64,000 bases of DNA from Streptomyces sp. NBC_00582 (GCF_036345155.1 NZ_CP107772.1:5890001-5954000), one strand, 5' to 3'; counted from the first letter of the stretch, positions 8,275-20,445 are shown. Numbers and translations are program-made. The notes: generated by a model from the sequence alone, not told the origin.

Positions 8275-8934
8275 TCACGCCTCAGACGCGTCGATGTGCA
8301 CGGTGGCGAACACCGCCCGGGCGCGGGTGCCGTCGGCCGCCTCCCAGGCGCCGCTGACGTGGCCGGCCGCCGTACCGGGGCGGGTGTCGGGTGCGGTGGG
8401 GTCCAGGACGCGGTGCACGCGCAGGGCCCTGCCGTCCGCGGCGGTCAGGACGGTGCTCCGCTCGTCGTCGGTGACCTCGACGGGCCACGGCGGGGAGGGG
8501 AGGGCGGGGCCCGCCCAGGAACGGGTGACCTCGTGGTCGGGGGTGTCCGTGACGCTCTGCGCCTGGGCCTGGGCGCGGCCTTCGACCAGGGCGGTCAGTT
8601 CGCCGATCAGCACCGGGTCGTGGCAGCCGTCGTAGGCCCAGCGCGGACCCAGCACACCGTGCTCCATGGTGCCGACGAGGGCGTGTTCCGCGCCGGGGAG
8701 CGGGGCGCCGCGGTAGGTGAGGGGGACGTGGTAGGCGACGGGTTCGGGGCCGGAGGTGTCGACGGCCACCATGAACTCGATGCCGACCTCCCCCTCCGGA
8801 TCATCCAGCCGGAACCCCCCGGCCCTGCTCAGCTCCGGAGCCCCGTCCCCCACGTACCACGGTCGGGTCGGCAGCCAGGCGGTGAGGAGTTCCAGCTTGG
8901 TGGGCTTGACGGTGGTGTGGTGGATGATCGCCAT
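8275..8934 (-). CDS. Maltokinase N-terminal cap-like domain protein
   Basis: A 219-residue protein whose opening (TTVKPTKLELLTAWLPTRPW) and central part (FMVAVDTSGPEPVAYHVPLTYRGAPLP, shown only in part as FMVAVD and YHVPLTYRGAPL) match the cap domain found at the N-terminus of maltokinases. Here it stands alone, without the kinase domain. It may bind a nucleotide sugar or phosphosugar, but no activity can be assigned. It is convergent with the secreted SnoaL-like gene, only 15 bases away. Confidence 0.8.
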   Translation of the reverse strand: MAIIHHTTVKPTKLELLTAWLPTRPWYVGDGAPELSRAGGFRLDDPEGEVGIEFMVAVDTSGPEPVAYHVPLTYRGAPLPGAEHALVGTMEHGVLGPRWAYDGCHDPVLIGELTALVEGRAQAQAQSVTDTPDHEVTRSWAGPALPSPPWPVEVTDDERSTVLTAADGRALRVHRVLDPTAPDTRPGTAAGHVSGAWEAADGTRARAVFATVHIDASEA

Positions 8935-8951
8935 GGACCGGATTCTGTCAG

Positions 8952-9182
8952 TCAGTCACGGGGGAACCCATCCGTTTTCAGGGTGAGGTCCAGGTCCGTG
9001 ACGGTGAGGTCGACGCAGCTTCCGAAGCCGACCGTGACGAATTCGGCGTCCTGGTGGCTCCAGAGCCCCTTCTCGTCCTTCACGGCGTCCTGGGACACGA
9101 GGGTCACATCGGTGGCGAAGCCGTTGAGGTGACCTGGGTCGTCGATCCGCACAGTCGTGGCGCTGCTCCCCGGCTGCCCCAC
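8952..9182 (-). pseudogene. Coding-like remnant, C-terminal fragment of an unknown protein
   Basis: From a GTG at 9182 the minus strand reads a 76-residue sequence with strong G/C third positions (VRIDDPGHLNGFATDVTLV, SCVDLTVTDLDLTLKTDG). It has the look of a folded C-terminal domain but no ribosome binding site or credible N-terminus. The reading frame runs open upstream into the antisense shadow of the neighbouring esterase gene. I interpret it as the 3' remnant of a gene that lost its front half; a genuine small protein is the alternative. I do not recognise the family. Confidence 0.4.
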
Positions 9183-9256
9183 GGACAGGTACAGCCGCGC
9201 GGCACAACGGCACGCACGGTGAACAGGACACGCGGAGGGGAACACATGCCCGGTTC

Positions 9257-9931
9257 CTACCTGCCGTAGGGCTCCCCCACGCCCCACGCCTGGTACATCG
9301 CGTCCGCGAAGGCCGCGGCGATCCTGTGTTCGCCGTTCGCGTTCGGGTGGGTGCCGTCGTAGGTGTCGAGGTGGATGTCGTACGACGGTGGCGGCGAGAC
9401 CAGCAGGAGAGGGGATCGGGGTTCGTCCAGGTCGGCGACCGTCTTGGCCAGCAGCTCGTTGAAGAGGGTGACCTGGGCCGCGAAGGGGGCGTCCTCGGTG
9501 GCACGGACGTTCGGGATCACCGGAAGGAACGCCATACGGACACGCGGGTTGGCCGAGCGGGCCGCCGCGACGAAGGCGCGGGTGTTCTCCGCCGTCTGCT
9601 CCGCGTTCGTGTAGAAGCCCAGGTCGATGAGGCCGAGGGACACCAGCAGCACATCGGCCCGATGCGCCCGCACCGCATCCCCGATCAGCGGCGCCATGTG
9701 CAGCCAGCCCTCGCCCCAGCCGGCCAGGTGGGCGCGGGGGAAGTCGGGATCGGCGTACTCGTACGACGTCGGGGCGTCCAGCGCCTTGTCGTGGAGCGTC
9801 TCGCGCGGGCCCACGAGGGTGAAGGGGCGGCCGTATGTGTCGCGGAGGTGCTGCCACATGCGGTAGCGCCACGTGTGTTCGCCCGCGCTGCCGATCGTCA
9901 TCGAGTCGCCTACGGGCATGAACCTGAGCAT
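9257..9931 (-). CDS. SGNH/GDSL hydrolase
   Basis: A 224-residue esterase or lipase of the SGNH fold. Block I is FMPVGDSMTIG with the nucleophile Ser; block V is DGTHPNANGE carrying the catalytic Asp and His. The block II Gly and block III Asn are less clear (LVSLGLIDLG where GxND is usual), so the oxyanion hole may be atypical. No signal peptide is seen, so it is probably cytoplasmic. A TTG at 9952 would add seven residues; the ATG at 9931 is the more usual family start. Confidence 0.85.
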   Translation of the reverse strand: MLRFMPVGDSMTIGSAGEHTWRYRMWQHLRDTYGRPFTLVGPRETLHDKALDAPTSYEYADPDFPRAHLAGWGEGWLHMAPLIGDAVRAHRADVLLVSLGLIDLGFYTNAEQTAENTRAFVAAARSANPRVRMAFLPVIPNVRATEDAPFAAQVTLFNELLAKTVADLDEPRSPLLLVSPPPSYDIHLDTYDGTHPNANGEHRIAAAFADAMYQAWGVGEPYGR

Positions 9932-10020
9932 CCGCTCATGATGAGGGATCAAGGCGGTCCATGGCGTGTGAGACCGGCCACGGGGACGGAACGCGCGTAC
10001 GGGATGGCAGGCTTGAGGGC

Positions 10021-11016
10021 ATGCGCCGACCCTTCGCCGCCCGAGCCGGGGCCCTTCTCGCCGCGACCCTCCTCGTGGGCGCCTTCGCCGTACCCGCCTC
10101 GGCCGCCGAGGGCGACGACGGCTTCACCATCGAGGACCCGCGCATCACCGAGTCCAGCGGCCTCGCCGCCTCCCACCAGCACCCCGGCATCTACTGGACC
10201 CACAACGACAGCGACGACGGCCCCTACCTCTACGCCGTCGACAGCGCGACGGGGAAGACCGTCGCGCGCCTCACCCTCACCGGCATCGGCAGCCCCCGTG
10301 ACGTCGAGGCCATCTCGATCGGCCCCGACAACAAGATCTACGTCGGCGACATCGGCGACAACCTCGGCGGCAACTGGCCGTACGTCTGGATCTACGAACT
10401 GCCCGAGCCCAAGACCCTCGCCGACGCCACCGTCCGCGCCACGCAGTACGTCGTGACGTACGCGGACGGCGCCCGCGACGCCGAGTCGCTGATCGTGCAC
10501 CCCAAGACCGGCCGGGTCTACATCATCGACAAGAACGAGGACGGCGGACATCTCTACGAGGGCCCGGCGACCCTCTCCACCCGTGGCAAGAACGTCTTCA
10601 AGCCGATCGCCACCGTCGACCTGTGGGCCACCGACGCCGCCTTCTCCCCGGACGGCACCCGGCTCGCCGTACGCGGCTACTTCGGCGGCATCCTCTACGA
10701 CTGGAACGGCGGCGAGATCGAGCGCAAGGGCCGGCTCGACGTGCCGTTGCAGCGGCAGGGGGAGTCCGTCAGCTACTCGGCCGACGGCACCAAGCTGATG
10801 TACGGCAGTGAGGGCACCGGGAGTTCGGTGGTCGCGGAGGACGCCCCCGGCGGCGGCTCGTCCGCCAAGTCCCCCTCGGGCAAGGACGGTTCGGACTCCG
10901 CCTCCGACTCCTCCGGTTCCTCGGCGGCCACCGGGAACGTCAAGTTCGGCGCCCTCGCCGTCGTCGCCGTCGTCGCCGCCTTCTTCGGCTTCCGGCGGCT
11001 GCTGCGCCGCGGCTGA
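10021..11016 (+). CDS. Secreted, C-terminally membrane-anchored beta-propeller-like protein
   Basis: A 331-residue surface protein. A signal peptide (RAGALLAATLLVGAFAVPAS, cleavage about ASA-AE near residue 32) is followed by a repeated-strand domain with phrases such as SGLAASHQHPGIYWTHND and DAAFSPDGTRLAV, which suggest a WD40/TolB-type propeller. Then come a Ser/Gly-rich linker (SGKDGSDSASDSSGSSAATG), a C-terminal hydrophobic helix and RRLLRRG. There is no LPXTG motif, so it is likely a tail-anchored membrane protein with its domain outside the cell. Function unknown. It is divergent from the SGNH hydrolase gene. Confidence 0.82.
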   Translation: MRRPFAARAGALLAATLLVGAFAVPASAAEGDDGFTIEDPRITESSGLAASHQHPGIYWTHNDSDDGPYLYAVDSATGKTVARLTLTGIGSPRDVEAISIGPDNKIYVGDIGDNLGGNWPYVWIYELPEPKTLADATVRATQYVVTYADGARDAESLIVHPKTGRVYIIDKNEDGGHLYEGPATLSTRGKNVFKPIATVDLWATDAAFSPDGTRLAVRGYFGGILYDWNGGEIERKGRLDVPLQRQGESVSYSADGTKLMYGSEGTGSSVVAEDAPGGGSSAKSPSGKDGSDSASDSSGSSAATGNVKFGALAVVAVVAAFFGFRRLLRRG

Positions 11017-11154
11017 TCCTCCTCGCGCCGCGGCGGCGTCACCCGTCCGCGCCGCACCGCGCGACACGGGTGCGGCCGTCCGGTCAGGCTGAGGTGTCCC
11101 GCGGGACGGGGGCGGACTCGGAACGCGGTCCCGCCCTCACCCTTTGGAGACCCG

Positions 11155-11712
11155 ATGCGCGGTCCTGCTGTACGTGACGTGAGAAGACGCGTCGCCCGTC
11201 GCCTCTGTCCGCTCGTGGCCGCCCTGGCCCTGACGGGACCGGTGACCCTCGCCGGCGCGCAGCCGGCCGGGGCCGCCGCCGTCGCCTTCCCGGCCGTGCA
11301 CGTGCGCACCGCCACGCTGGCGCTGAGCGGCCGGATCACGGGCGCCCAGGAGAAGATCGACATCACCGGAAGCCTCTTCGTCACCGTCGTCACCCGGACG
11401 AACCCGGGCGGCGGGGGCACGGCCCGGATCATCAGCGCCCTGGGCCCCACGACCGGCGTGGGGCAGACGACCGGCGGCCGGTATCTGTTCGTCGGCGCGG
11501 ACAGCGACGTGGTGTCCTGGCCGCCGGGTCCGATCACGCCGCTGATCGCCTCCCCGACCTTTCTCCAGATCAACCCCTTCTACCCGCCGGGGCCGGTCGT
11601 TCCCCCGCACCCGATCGACTTCGTGCGCGTCGGCGTGACCGTCACCGGGGACGGGGAGATCGACGACATCGTCGCCCTGATCAATCTCATCGAGGATCCC
11701 GACAATCCCTGA
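11155..11712 (+). CDS. Secreted hypothetical protein
   Basis: A 185-residue protein with a basic N-terminus (RRRVARR), a hydrophobic signal segment (LCPLVAALALTGPVTLAGA) and a likely cleavage near AGA-AA (residue 42). The mature part is rich in Pro, Gly, Thr and Val with an ITGSLFVTVVTR strand and a Pro-rich stretch (YPPGPVVPPHP), and ends acidic. I do not recognise the family. It is followed by a strong hairpin terminator, so it is probably a single-gene unit. Confidence 0.7.
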   Translation: MRGPAVRDVRRRVARRLCPLVAALALTGPVTLAGAQPAGAAAVAFPAVHVRTATLALSGRITGAQEKIDITGSLFVTVVTRTNPGGGGTARIISALGPTTGVGQTTGGRYLFVGADSDVVSWPPGPITPLIASPTFLQINPFYPPGPVVPPHPIDFVRVGVTVTGDGEIDDIVALINLIEDPDNP

Positions 11713-13386
<1,674 letters not shown>

Positions 13387-13391
13387 ACACC

Positions 13392-13430
13392 CGGCGCCCG
13401 GTCGTGCACGGGGTGCGCGACCGGGCGCCG
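13392..13430 (+). terminator. Hairpin terminator after the cellulase
   Basis: CGGCGCCCGGTCG (13392-13404) pairs perfectly with CGACCGGGCGCCG (13418-13430) around a 13-base loop, starting six bases after the stop codon. Confidence 0.85.
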
Positions 13431-13606
13431 TCCGCCCCGGCCCTGACGTGGTGACAGCTGTCCCGGGGCTGTGAGGCGCCTCTGAGCCAAATGAGTTCCA
13501 AATTTTTGGGCGAAAAGCTTCTTGTGGCCGTGCTTCTTCGGAAAGATCCCGCCAGGATCGTGAATCTTGCGGTCCTGTCGAACCCCCCATGGTGTGAAGG
13601 AACTTC

Positions 13607-15199
13607 ATGAGAAGAAGCACAGCCGTGCTGTGTGGCGCGACCGTCGTGCTCGCCGGGTCGCTCACGGCGGTCCCGGCCGAGGCCGCGTCGTCGCAGTCCG
13701 CCCAGACAGCAGCCCAGGCGGCGAAGGTCACCTGGAAGAAGTGCGCGACGGAGGACTACCCGACGCTCCAGTGCGCGTCGGTGAAGGTGCCGCTCGACTA
13801 CGCCAAGCCGCAGGGCCGGAAAATAACCCTCGCCCTGTCGCGCGTCCCGCACACCGCGCGGAAGTACCAGGGCCCCCTGCTGGTGAACCCCGGCGGCCCC
13901 GGTGGCAGCGGGCTGACCCTCGCCGGGTTCGTCGCGTCCTCGCTGCCCAAGGCGGTCGCGTCCCAGTACGACGTCATCGGCTTCGACCCGCGCGGCGTGG
14001 GCAAGAGCAAGCCCGCCCTCGACTGCAAGCCGGGCTACTTCAACCCGGTCCGCCCGGACTCCGTGCCCAGCACCGCCGCGATCGAGAAGGCCAACCTCGC
14101 GCGCGCCAAGTCCTTCGCCAAGGCCTGCGGCACGAAGTACGCGGACGTCCTGCCGTACATCAACACGGTCAACGCCGTGAAGGACATGGACCAGATCCGC
14201 AAGGCGCTCGGCGCCAAGAAGATCAACTACTTCGGCTACTCGTACGGCACCTACCTGGGCCAGGTCTACGCCAAGCTCTTCCCGACCCGGGTGCGCCGCC
14301 TGGTCCTGGACTCGATCGTCGACCCGAACGGGGTCTGGTACGACGCCAACATCTCCCAGGACTACGCCTTCGACGCCCGCCAGAAGGCGCTGATGGCGTG
14401 GATCGCCAAGTACAACGGCACGTACAAGCTCGGCACCGACCCGGCCGCGATCGAGGCCAAGTGGTACGCGATGCGGGCCGAGCTCGCCGCGAAGCCGGCC
14501 GGCGGCGAGGTGGGCGCCTCCGAGCTGGAGGACACCTTCATCCCCGGCGGCTACTACAACGGCTACTGGCCGATCCTCGCCTCGGCGTTCGCGGCCCACG
14601 TGAACGACAAGAACGACGCCCCGCTGATCAAGGCCTACGAGGGCATCGCGGCCATCGACGCCTCCGGCGACAACGGCTACAGCGTCTACACCGCCGTGCA
14701 GTGCCGTGACGTCTCCTGGCCGCGCGACTGGAACCAGTGGCGCAAGGACAACTGGGCCGTGTACGAGAAGGCCCCGTTCATGGCCTGGAACAACGCCTGG
14801 TACAACGCGCCCTGCGCGTACTGGCCCACCAAGTCGCTGAAGCCGGTGAACGTCGCCAACAGCAAGCTCCCGCCGGTCCTGCTGTTCCAGGCGACGAACG
14901 ACGCGGCCACCCCGTACCAGGGCGGTGTCACCGTGCACCGTCTGCTCAAGCACTCCAGCCTGGTCGTCGAGCAGGGCGGCGGCAACCACGGCATCACGCT
15001 GAGCGGCAACACCTGCCTGGACAAGTACCTGGCCAAGTACCTCACCGACGGCACGGTCCCGCGCGGCAGCGGTGTCGCCGACGCGACCTGCAAGAAGACC
15101 GCGGACCCCGTCCCGACCGCCACGGCGACCACCGCCCTGACCACGCAGCAGCCGGCCGCCACCGACACCCTGCACGGGCTGGTCGGCTTCCGCGGCTGA
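13607..15199 (+). CDS. Secreted alpha/beta hydrolase, tripeptidyl-aminopeptidase-like
   Basis: A 530-residue exported hydrolase of the Streptomyces Tap/SlpD/SlpE group, which removes short peptides from protein N-termini. A signal peptide ([20 protein letters not shown]) comes first. The oxyanion region is NPGGPGGSG, the nucleophile elbow is GYSYGTYLG, the acid is probably Asp in [11 protein letters not shown], and the His is in [11 protein letters not shown]. The C-terminal TAP-like domain ends in a Thr/Ala-rich tail. GAAGGA precedes the ATG. The gene stands alone between the cellulase and gcvH. Confidence 0.9.
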   Translation: MRRSTAVLCGATVVLAGSLTAVPAEAASSQSAQTAAQAAKVTWKKCATEDYPTLQCASVKVPLDYAKPQGRKITLALSRVPHTARKYQGPLLVNPGGPGGSGLTLAGFVASSLPKAVASQYDVIGFDPRGVGKSKPALDCKPGYFNPVRPDSVPSTAAIEKANLARAKSFAKACGTKYADVLPYINTVNAVKDMDQIRKALGAKKINYFGYSYGTYLGQVYAKLFPTRVRRLVLDSIVDPNGVWYDANISQDYAFDARQKALMAWIAKYNGTYKLGTDPAAIEAKWYAMRAELAAKPAGGEVGASELEDTFIPGGYYNGYWPILASAFAAHVNDKNDAPLIKAYEGIAAIDASGDNGYSVYTAVQCRDVSWPRDWNQWRKDNWAVYEKAPFMAWNNAWYNAPCAYWPTKSLKPVNVANSKLPPVLLFQATNDAATPYQGGVTVHRLLKHSSLVVEQGGGNHGITLSGNTCLDKYLAKYLTDGTVPRGSGVADATCKKTADPVPTATATTALTTQQPAATDTLHGLVGFRG

Positions 15200-15306
15200 G
15201 CGATCTGTCACCTGCATGGCGGACCGGGGTGCCGGAAATGTCGGGTTCAGCGCATCCCTGGGGTGAGGCTGGTTCCGATCGCACCCCGACCGCCGAAGGA
15301 GCAGAC

Positions 15307-15693
15307 ATGGCTCAGGTGCCCACCCACCTCCGCTACACCGAAGAGCACGAATGGGTCGAGAGCGGGACCGACGGCACCGCGACCGTCGGCATCACCGACT
15401 TCGCCCAGAAGAACCTCGGCGACATCGTCTTCTTCGAGCTGCCCGAGGTGGGCAGGGAGGTCGAGGTCGGGGACCCCGTCGGCACGGTGGAGTCGGTCAA
15501 GTCGGTGTCCGAGCTGTACAGCCCGCTCACCGGCGTGATCGTCGAGATCAACGAGGAGGTCACCGACAGCCCGGACGAGGTCAACTCCGACCCGTACGGG
15601 ATGTGGCTCTTCAGGATCAGGAACAAGGGTGCGGCGTCCTCCAACGGGCTGCTCGACGCCACGGCGTACGAGAAGCTCATCAGCGAGGGCTGA
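15307..15693 (+). CDS. gcvH: Glycine cleavage system H protein
   Basis: A 128-residue lipoyl carrier that shuttles the aminomethyl group between the P, T and L proteins of glycine cleavage. The lipoylated lysine is Lys65 in VESVKSVSE; the preceding [10 protein letters not shown] and following [17 protein letters not shown] are fully typical. The gcvT and gcvP genes are not beside it. It instead faces serC, which shares the serine/glycine/one-carbon theme. It may be a second gcvH copy. Confidence 0.95.
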   Translation: MAQVPTHLRYTEEHEWVESGTDGTATVGITDFAQKNLGDIVFFELPEVGREVEVGDPVGTVESVKSVSELYSPLTGVIVEINEEVTDSPDEVNSDPYGMWLFRIRNKGAASSNGLLDATAYEKLISEG

Positions 15694-15703
15694 CCGACAG
15701 CAC

Positions 15704-15736
15704 GAGGGGCGCCCGGTGGATCACCGGGCGCCCCTC
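15704..15736. terminator. Bidirectional hairpin between gcvH and serC
   Basis: GAGGGGCGCCCGGTG (15704-15718) and CACCGGGCGCCCCTC (15722-15736) form a perfect 15-bp stem with a 3-base loop. It lies between the two convergent genes and should terminate both. Confidence 0.9.
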
Positions 15737-15757
15737 AGTGCCGTACAGAAGCGCTGA

Positions 15758-16885
<1,128 letters not shown>

Positions 16886-16976
16886 TTATCGGGTGGGGGA
16901 AACCTCGGCGAAACCTCGTCCGTCGGGTGAGACGGTGTTCCGACAGGTGGCCGATTCCGGCTGATGGGTGGACGTC

Positions 16977-19931
16977 ATGACAGAGCTGGAAGCCGAGCTG
17001 CGCAGGGTCGTCCGAGGTGACGTGGGCTTCGACGCCATGTCCCGGGCGCTGGTCACCATGGACGCGTCCAACTACCGGCGGGTCCCGCTGGGTGTCGTCG
17101 CCCCCCGGGACGCCGACGACGTGACCGCCGTCCTGGAGGTGTGCCGGACGCACGGCGTGCCCGTCGTCGCGCGCGGCGGGGGCACCTCGATCGCCGGGCA
17201 GGCGACCGGTACGGGCGTGGTGCTGGACTTCACCCGGCACATGAACCGGGTGCTCGCCCTGGACCCACGGGAGCGGACCGCCGTCGTCCAGCCCGGGCTG
17301 GTCCTCGACCGGCTCCAGGAGGCCGCCGCCCCGCACGGGCTGCGCTTCGGGCCCGACCCGGCCACGCACAGCCGCTGCACGCTCGGCGGCATGATCGGCA
17401 ACAACTCCTGCGGCTCCCACTCGGTGGCCTGGGGGACGACCGCGGACAGCGTGCGTGAGCTGGAGGTCGTCACGGCGCGCGGGCACCGGCTGCGGCTCGG
17501 GCGGGGCTGGGCCGGGGCGCCCGAGGGGCTGCGGGAACTGGTGGACGGGGACCTCGCGCGGCTGCGGACCGGTTTCCCCGAGCTGCCCCGCCGGATCTCC
17601 GGGTACGCCCTGGACGCGCTGCTGCCCGAGAAGGGCGCCGACGTCGCCCGCTCCTTCTGCGGCTCGGAGGGCACGCTCGGCGTACTGACGGAAGCGGTCG
17701 TACGGCTCGTCGAGGCCCCCCGCGCGCGTGCGCTCGCGGTGCTCGGGTACGGCGACGAGGGTGCTGCGGCCGAGGCGGCGGTCGGTCTGCTGCCGTACGG
17801 GCCGCTGACGGTGGAGGGGATGGCGGCCGACCTGGTGCCGACGGCGGCGGGGCTGCCCAGGGGCGGTGCCTGGCTGTTCGTGGAGGCCGGCGGCGCGTCG
17901 GAGAGTGCGGCACGCGCGCGTGCGGAGGCGATCGTGCGGGGCGCCTCGGACGGCACCGTGGACTCCCTGGTCGTGACCGACCCGGCGGCCCAGCGGGCCC
18001 TGTGGCGCATCCGCGAGGACGCCGCCGGCACCGCGACGCGGATGCCCGACGGTTCGGAGGCCTGGCCCGGCTGGGAGGACTGCGCGGTGCCGCCCGCCCG
18101 GCTCGGCGCCTACCTGCGGGACTTCCGCGCGCTGCTCCTCACGCACGGGCTGCGCGGGACGCCGTACGGCCATTTCGGCGACGGCTGCGTCCACGTCCGT
18201 ATCGACTTCGATCTGCTGACCGGGCCGGGCGTGGCGCGCTTCCGCCGTTTCTCCGAGGAGCTCGCCGAGCTGGTCGTCGCCCACGGCGGCTCGCTGTCCG
18301 GGGAGCACGGCGACGGGCGGGCGCGGGCCGAGCTGCTGCCGAAGATGTACGGCCCGGAACTGATCGCCCTGTTCGAGCGGGCGAAGGGCGTGTGGGACCC
18401 CGACGATCTGCTCAACCCCGGCATGCTGGTGCGCCCGGCGCCCCTGGACTTCGGGCTGCGCTTCTCCGTGCTGCCCCGTGAACCGCTGCCGGTCATCTTC
18501 GGCTACCCGTCCGACGGCGGTGACTTCTCGGCGGCCGTACGCCGCTGTGTGGGCGTCGCCAAGTGCCGTACGACGGCGGCGGCCGGGTCCGCCGTGATGT
18601 GCCCGTCGTTCCGCGCGACGGGCGAGGAGGCGCACTCCACGCGCGGGCGTGCCCGTCTGCTGCACGAGATGCTCGCCGGCGAGGTGGTGACCGACGGCTG
18701 GCGGTCGACGGAGGTCCGGGACGCCCTGGACCTGTGTCTGTCCTGCAAGGGCTGCCGCTCCGACTGCCCGGTCGGCGTCGACATGGCCACCTACAAGGCG
18801 GAGTTCCTGCACCACCACTACGCGGGCCGGCGCCGCCCCGCCGCCCACTACGCGCTGGGCCGGCTGCCGCAGTGGCTGCGCTGGGCGTCCCGCACGCGCG
18901 CGTCCCGGCTCCTGAACGTCCTCGCGCGCGTGCGGCCCCTGGCGTGGGCGGCGAAACGGGCGGCCGGGCTCGCGCCGGAGCGGGCGATCCCGCCGCTGGC
19001 CCCGGAGACGTTCGGCCGGTGGTGGGGGAGGCGGCTGGTGGCCCGGGCCCGGGCGGAGGCGCGTGGGGAACGGCGACCGGGCGGGCCCCGGCAGGCGGTC
19101 TTCCTGTGGCCGGACACCTTCACGGAGCACCTCTCCCCGTCCGTCGGCAAGGCGGCCGTACGGGTCCTGGAGGCGGCGGGCCTGGACGTCCTCACCCCGC
19201 CCACGCACCGCTGGACGAGGGCGGCCGTCGGCGACGGGGTGTCGTACACCTTCAACCCGCTCACGGCCAGGCGTGGCCGGGTGTGCTGCGGACTGACGTA
19301 CGTCTCGACGGGCCAGCTCGACCGGGCGCGGGAGGTCATGCGGCGCACCCTGGATCTCCTGGAGCCCTTCGTGCGGGAGGACGAACCACGGGAGGACGAA
19401 CCACGGGAGGACGAACCACGGGAGGGCACCCCCGAAGAGCCCCCCTTCGTCGTCCTGGAGCCGAGCTGTGCCGCCGCCCTGCGCACGGACCTCCCGGAGC
19501 TGCTGCCCGACGACCCGCGCGCGCGGCGCCTCGCGGCACGCGTGACGACCTTCGCGGAGGCGCTGGAGCGGTACGCGCCCGGCTGGGCGCCGCCCCGGCT
19601 GGACCGTCCGGTCGTCGGCCAGACGCACTGCCATCAGCACGCGGTGCTCGGTGACGCCCCCGACCGCCGACTGCGCGCGGCCGCCGGGCTCACCGGCGAG
19701 CTCAGCGGCGGCTGCTGTGGACTGGCCGGCAACTTCGGCTTCGAGACGGGCCACTTCGAGGTGTCGGCCGCCTGCGCGGAGGAGCAACTGCTGCCCGCCG
19801 TACGGCAGTCCACGCCCGACACGGTCGTCCTCGCCGACGGCTACTCGTGCCGTACCCAGCTCGACCACCTGGCCGGCGTACGGGCCCGGCATCTCGCGGA
19901 GGTGCTGGCGGACGCGCTCGGCGAGGATTAG
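16977..19931 (+). CDS. FAD-linked and Fe-S oxidoreductase (D-2-hydroxyacid dehydrogenase type)
   Basis: A 984-residue fusion of a glycolate-oxidase GlcD-like flavoprotein and a GlcF-like iron-sulfur protein, as in YdiJ-type D-lactate/D-2-hydroxyglutarate dehydrogenases. The FAD-binding part includes VVARGGGTSIAGQATG and GGMIGNNSCGSHS. The C-terminal FAD-oxidase domain has SGEHGDGRARAELLPKMYG. Then come cysteine motifs (CLSCKGCRSDCPVGVD) and a CCG-type domain (GGCCGLAGNFGFE). The ATG at 16977 is chosen over a GTG at 16968. A three-unit tandem repeat near residues 800-815 encodes REDEP repeats in a linker. Confidence 0.92.
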   Translation: MTELEAELRRVVRGDVGFDAMSRALVTMDASNYRRVPLGVVAPRDADDVTAVLEVCRTHGVPVVARGGGTSIAGQATGTGVVLDFTRHMNRVLALDPRERTAVVQPGLVLDRLQEAAAPHGLRFGPDPATHSRCTLGGMIGNNSCGSHSVAWGTTADSVRELEVVTARGHRLRLGRGWAGAPEGLRELVDGDLARLRTGFPELPRRISGYALDALLPEKGADVARSFCGSEGTLGVLTEAVVRLVEAPRARALAVLGYGDEGAAAEAAVGLLPYGPLTVEGMAADLVPTAAGLPRGGAWLFVEAGGASESAARARAEAIVRGASDGTVDSLVVTDPAAQRALWRIREDAAGTATRMPDGSEAWPGWEDCAVPPARLGAYLRDFRALLLTHGLRGTPYGHFGDGCVHVRIDFDLLTGPGVARFRRFSEELAELVVAHGGSLSGEHGDGRARAELLPKMYGPELIALFERAKGVWDPDDLLNPGMLVRPAPLDFGLRFSVLPREPLPVIFGYPSDGGDFSAAVRRCVGVAKCRTTAAAGSAVMCPSFRATGEEAHSTRGRARLLHEMLAGEVVTDGWRSTEVRDALDLCLSCKGCRSDCPVGVDMATYKAEFLHHHYAGRRRPAAHYALGRLPQWLRWASRTRASRLLNVLARVRPLAWAAKRAAGLAPERAIPPLAPETFGRWWGRRLVARARAEARGERRPGGPRQAVFLWPDTFTEHLSPSVGKAAVRVLEAAGLDVLTPPTHRWTRAAVGDGVSYTFNPLTARRGRVCCGLTYVSTGQLDRAREVMRRTLDLLEPFVREDEPREDEPREDEPREGTPEEPPFVVLEPSCAAALRTDLPELLPDDPRARRLAARVTTFAEALERYAPGWAPPRLDRPVVGQTHCHQHAVLGDAPDRRLRAAAGLTGELSGGCCGLAGNFGFETGHFEVSAACAEEQLLPAVRQSTPDTVVLADGYSCRTQLDHLAGVRARHLAEVLADALGED
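19375..19419 (+). repeat. 15-bp tandem repeat, 3 perfect units, inside the oxidoreductase gene
   Basis: GGGAGGACGAACCAC is repeated three times head to tail without change, encoding three copies of R-E-D-E-P. The unit is a multiple of three, so copy number changes would keep the frame. It lies in a charged linker between domains. Confidence 0.95.
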
Positions 19932-19976
19932 GAATCCACGGCTTGCTCAAGCAACTGCCGGCTTCTCCCAGGGTAT

Positions 19977-20150
19977 TCACAGCGGGTGCTGCTGGACGGC
20001 GTGCCGGTGCGGGACTTCCCGCCGGCGCGGCTGCGCGCATAGGTGACCCTGCTGCCGCAGGAGACGCTCGTCCTGCACGACACCGTCCGCGCGAACATCG
20101 CCTGCGGACGGCCCGGCGCGAGCGACCAGGCCATCGAGGAGGCGTTCAGA
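19977..20150 (+). pseudogene. Fragment of an ABC exporter ATPase with an internal stop
   Basis: The plus strand reads RVLLDGVPVRDFPPARLRA, then TAG at 20040-20042, then VTLLPQETLVLHDTVRANIA and CGRPGASDQAIEEA. This is the segment between Walker A and the signature motif of type I ABC exporters. The expected residue at the stop is Gln (CAG), so a single C-to-T change would make this TAG. Walker A, the signature, Walker B and the membrane domain are all absent. It is a decayed fragment, not a functional gene. The rest of the gap 19932-20477 holds a 9-bp repeat and a hairpin. Confidence 0.8.
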
Positions 20151-20305
20151 CGGGTGCGGACGGCCACACCGGTGGGGCCGGACGCGACGAACGGCGCGGC
20201 GATGCCCCGCAGCGCACCCACCCCGCCACCCCCGCCCGGCCCGACTCGGATACCCCCACTCACCCGAGTGCTCTTGAACGCACTGCGACGGCAGCAGTTC
20301 CAAAC

Positions 20306-20359
20306 CCCTACCAGCCGTACCAGCCGTACCAGCCATACCAGCCGTACCACCCGTACCAC
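20306..20359 (+). repeat. 9-bp tandem repeat (about 6 units)
   Basis: Units of the type CCGTACCAG run from 20306 to 20359 with small changes (CCATACCAG, CCGTACCAC). In one open frame they encode Pro-Tyr-Gln repeats ending in NNPSYWPGI before a TGA at 20390-20392. No ribosome binding site or start is evident. It may be the tail of a lost gene or a short peptide. Confidence 0.8.
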
Positions 20360-20408
20360 ACGAACAACCCGTCGTACTGGCCCGGCATCTGAACGTCGTC
20401 TCACGGCG

Positions 20409-20445
20409 CGAGACAGAGGCATCAGCGGTTTACGCCCCTGTCTCG
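20409..20445 (+). terminator. Hairpin upstream of the EamA exporter
   Basis: CGAGACAGAGGC (20409-20420) pairs with GCCCCTGTCTCG (20434-20445), 11 of 12 bases, with a 13-base loop. It separates the degenerate region from the exporter gene. Confidence 0.6.
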
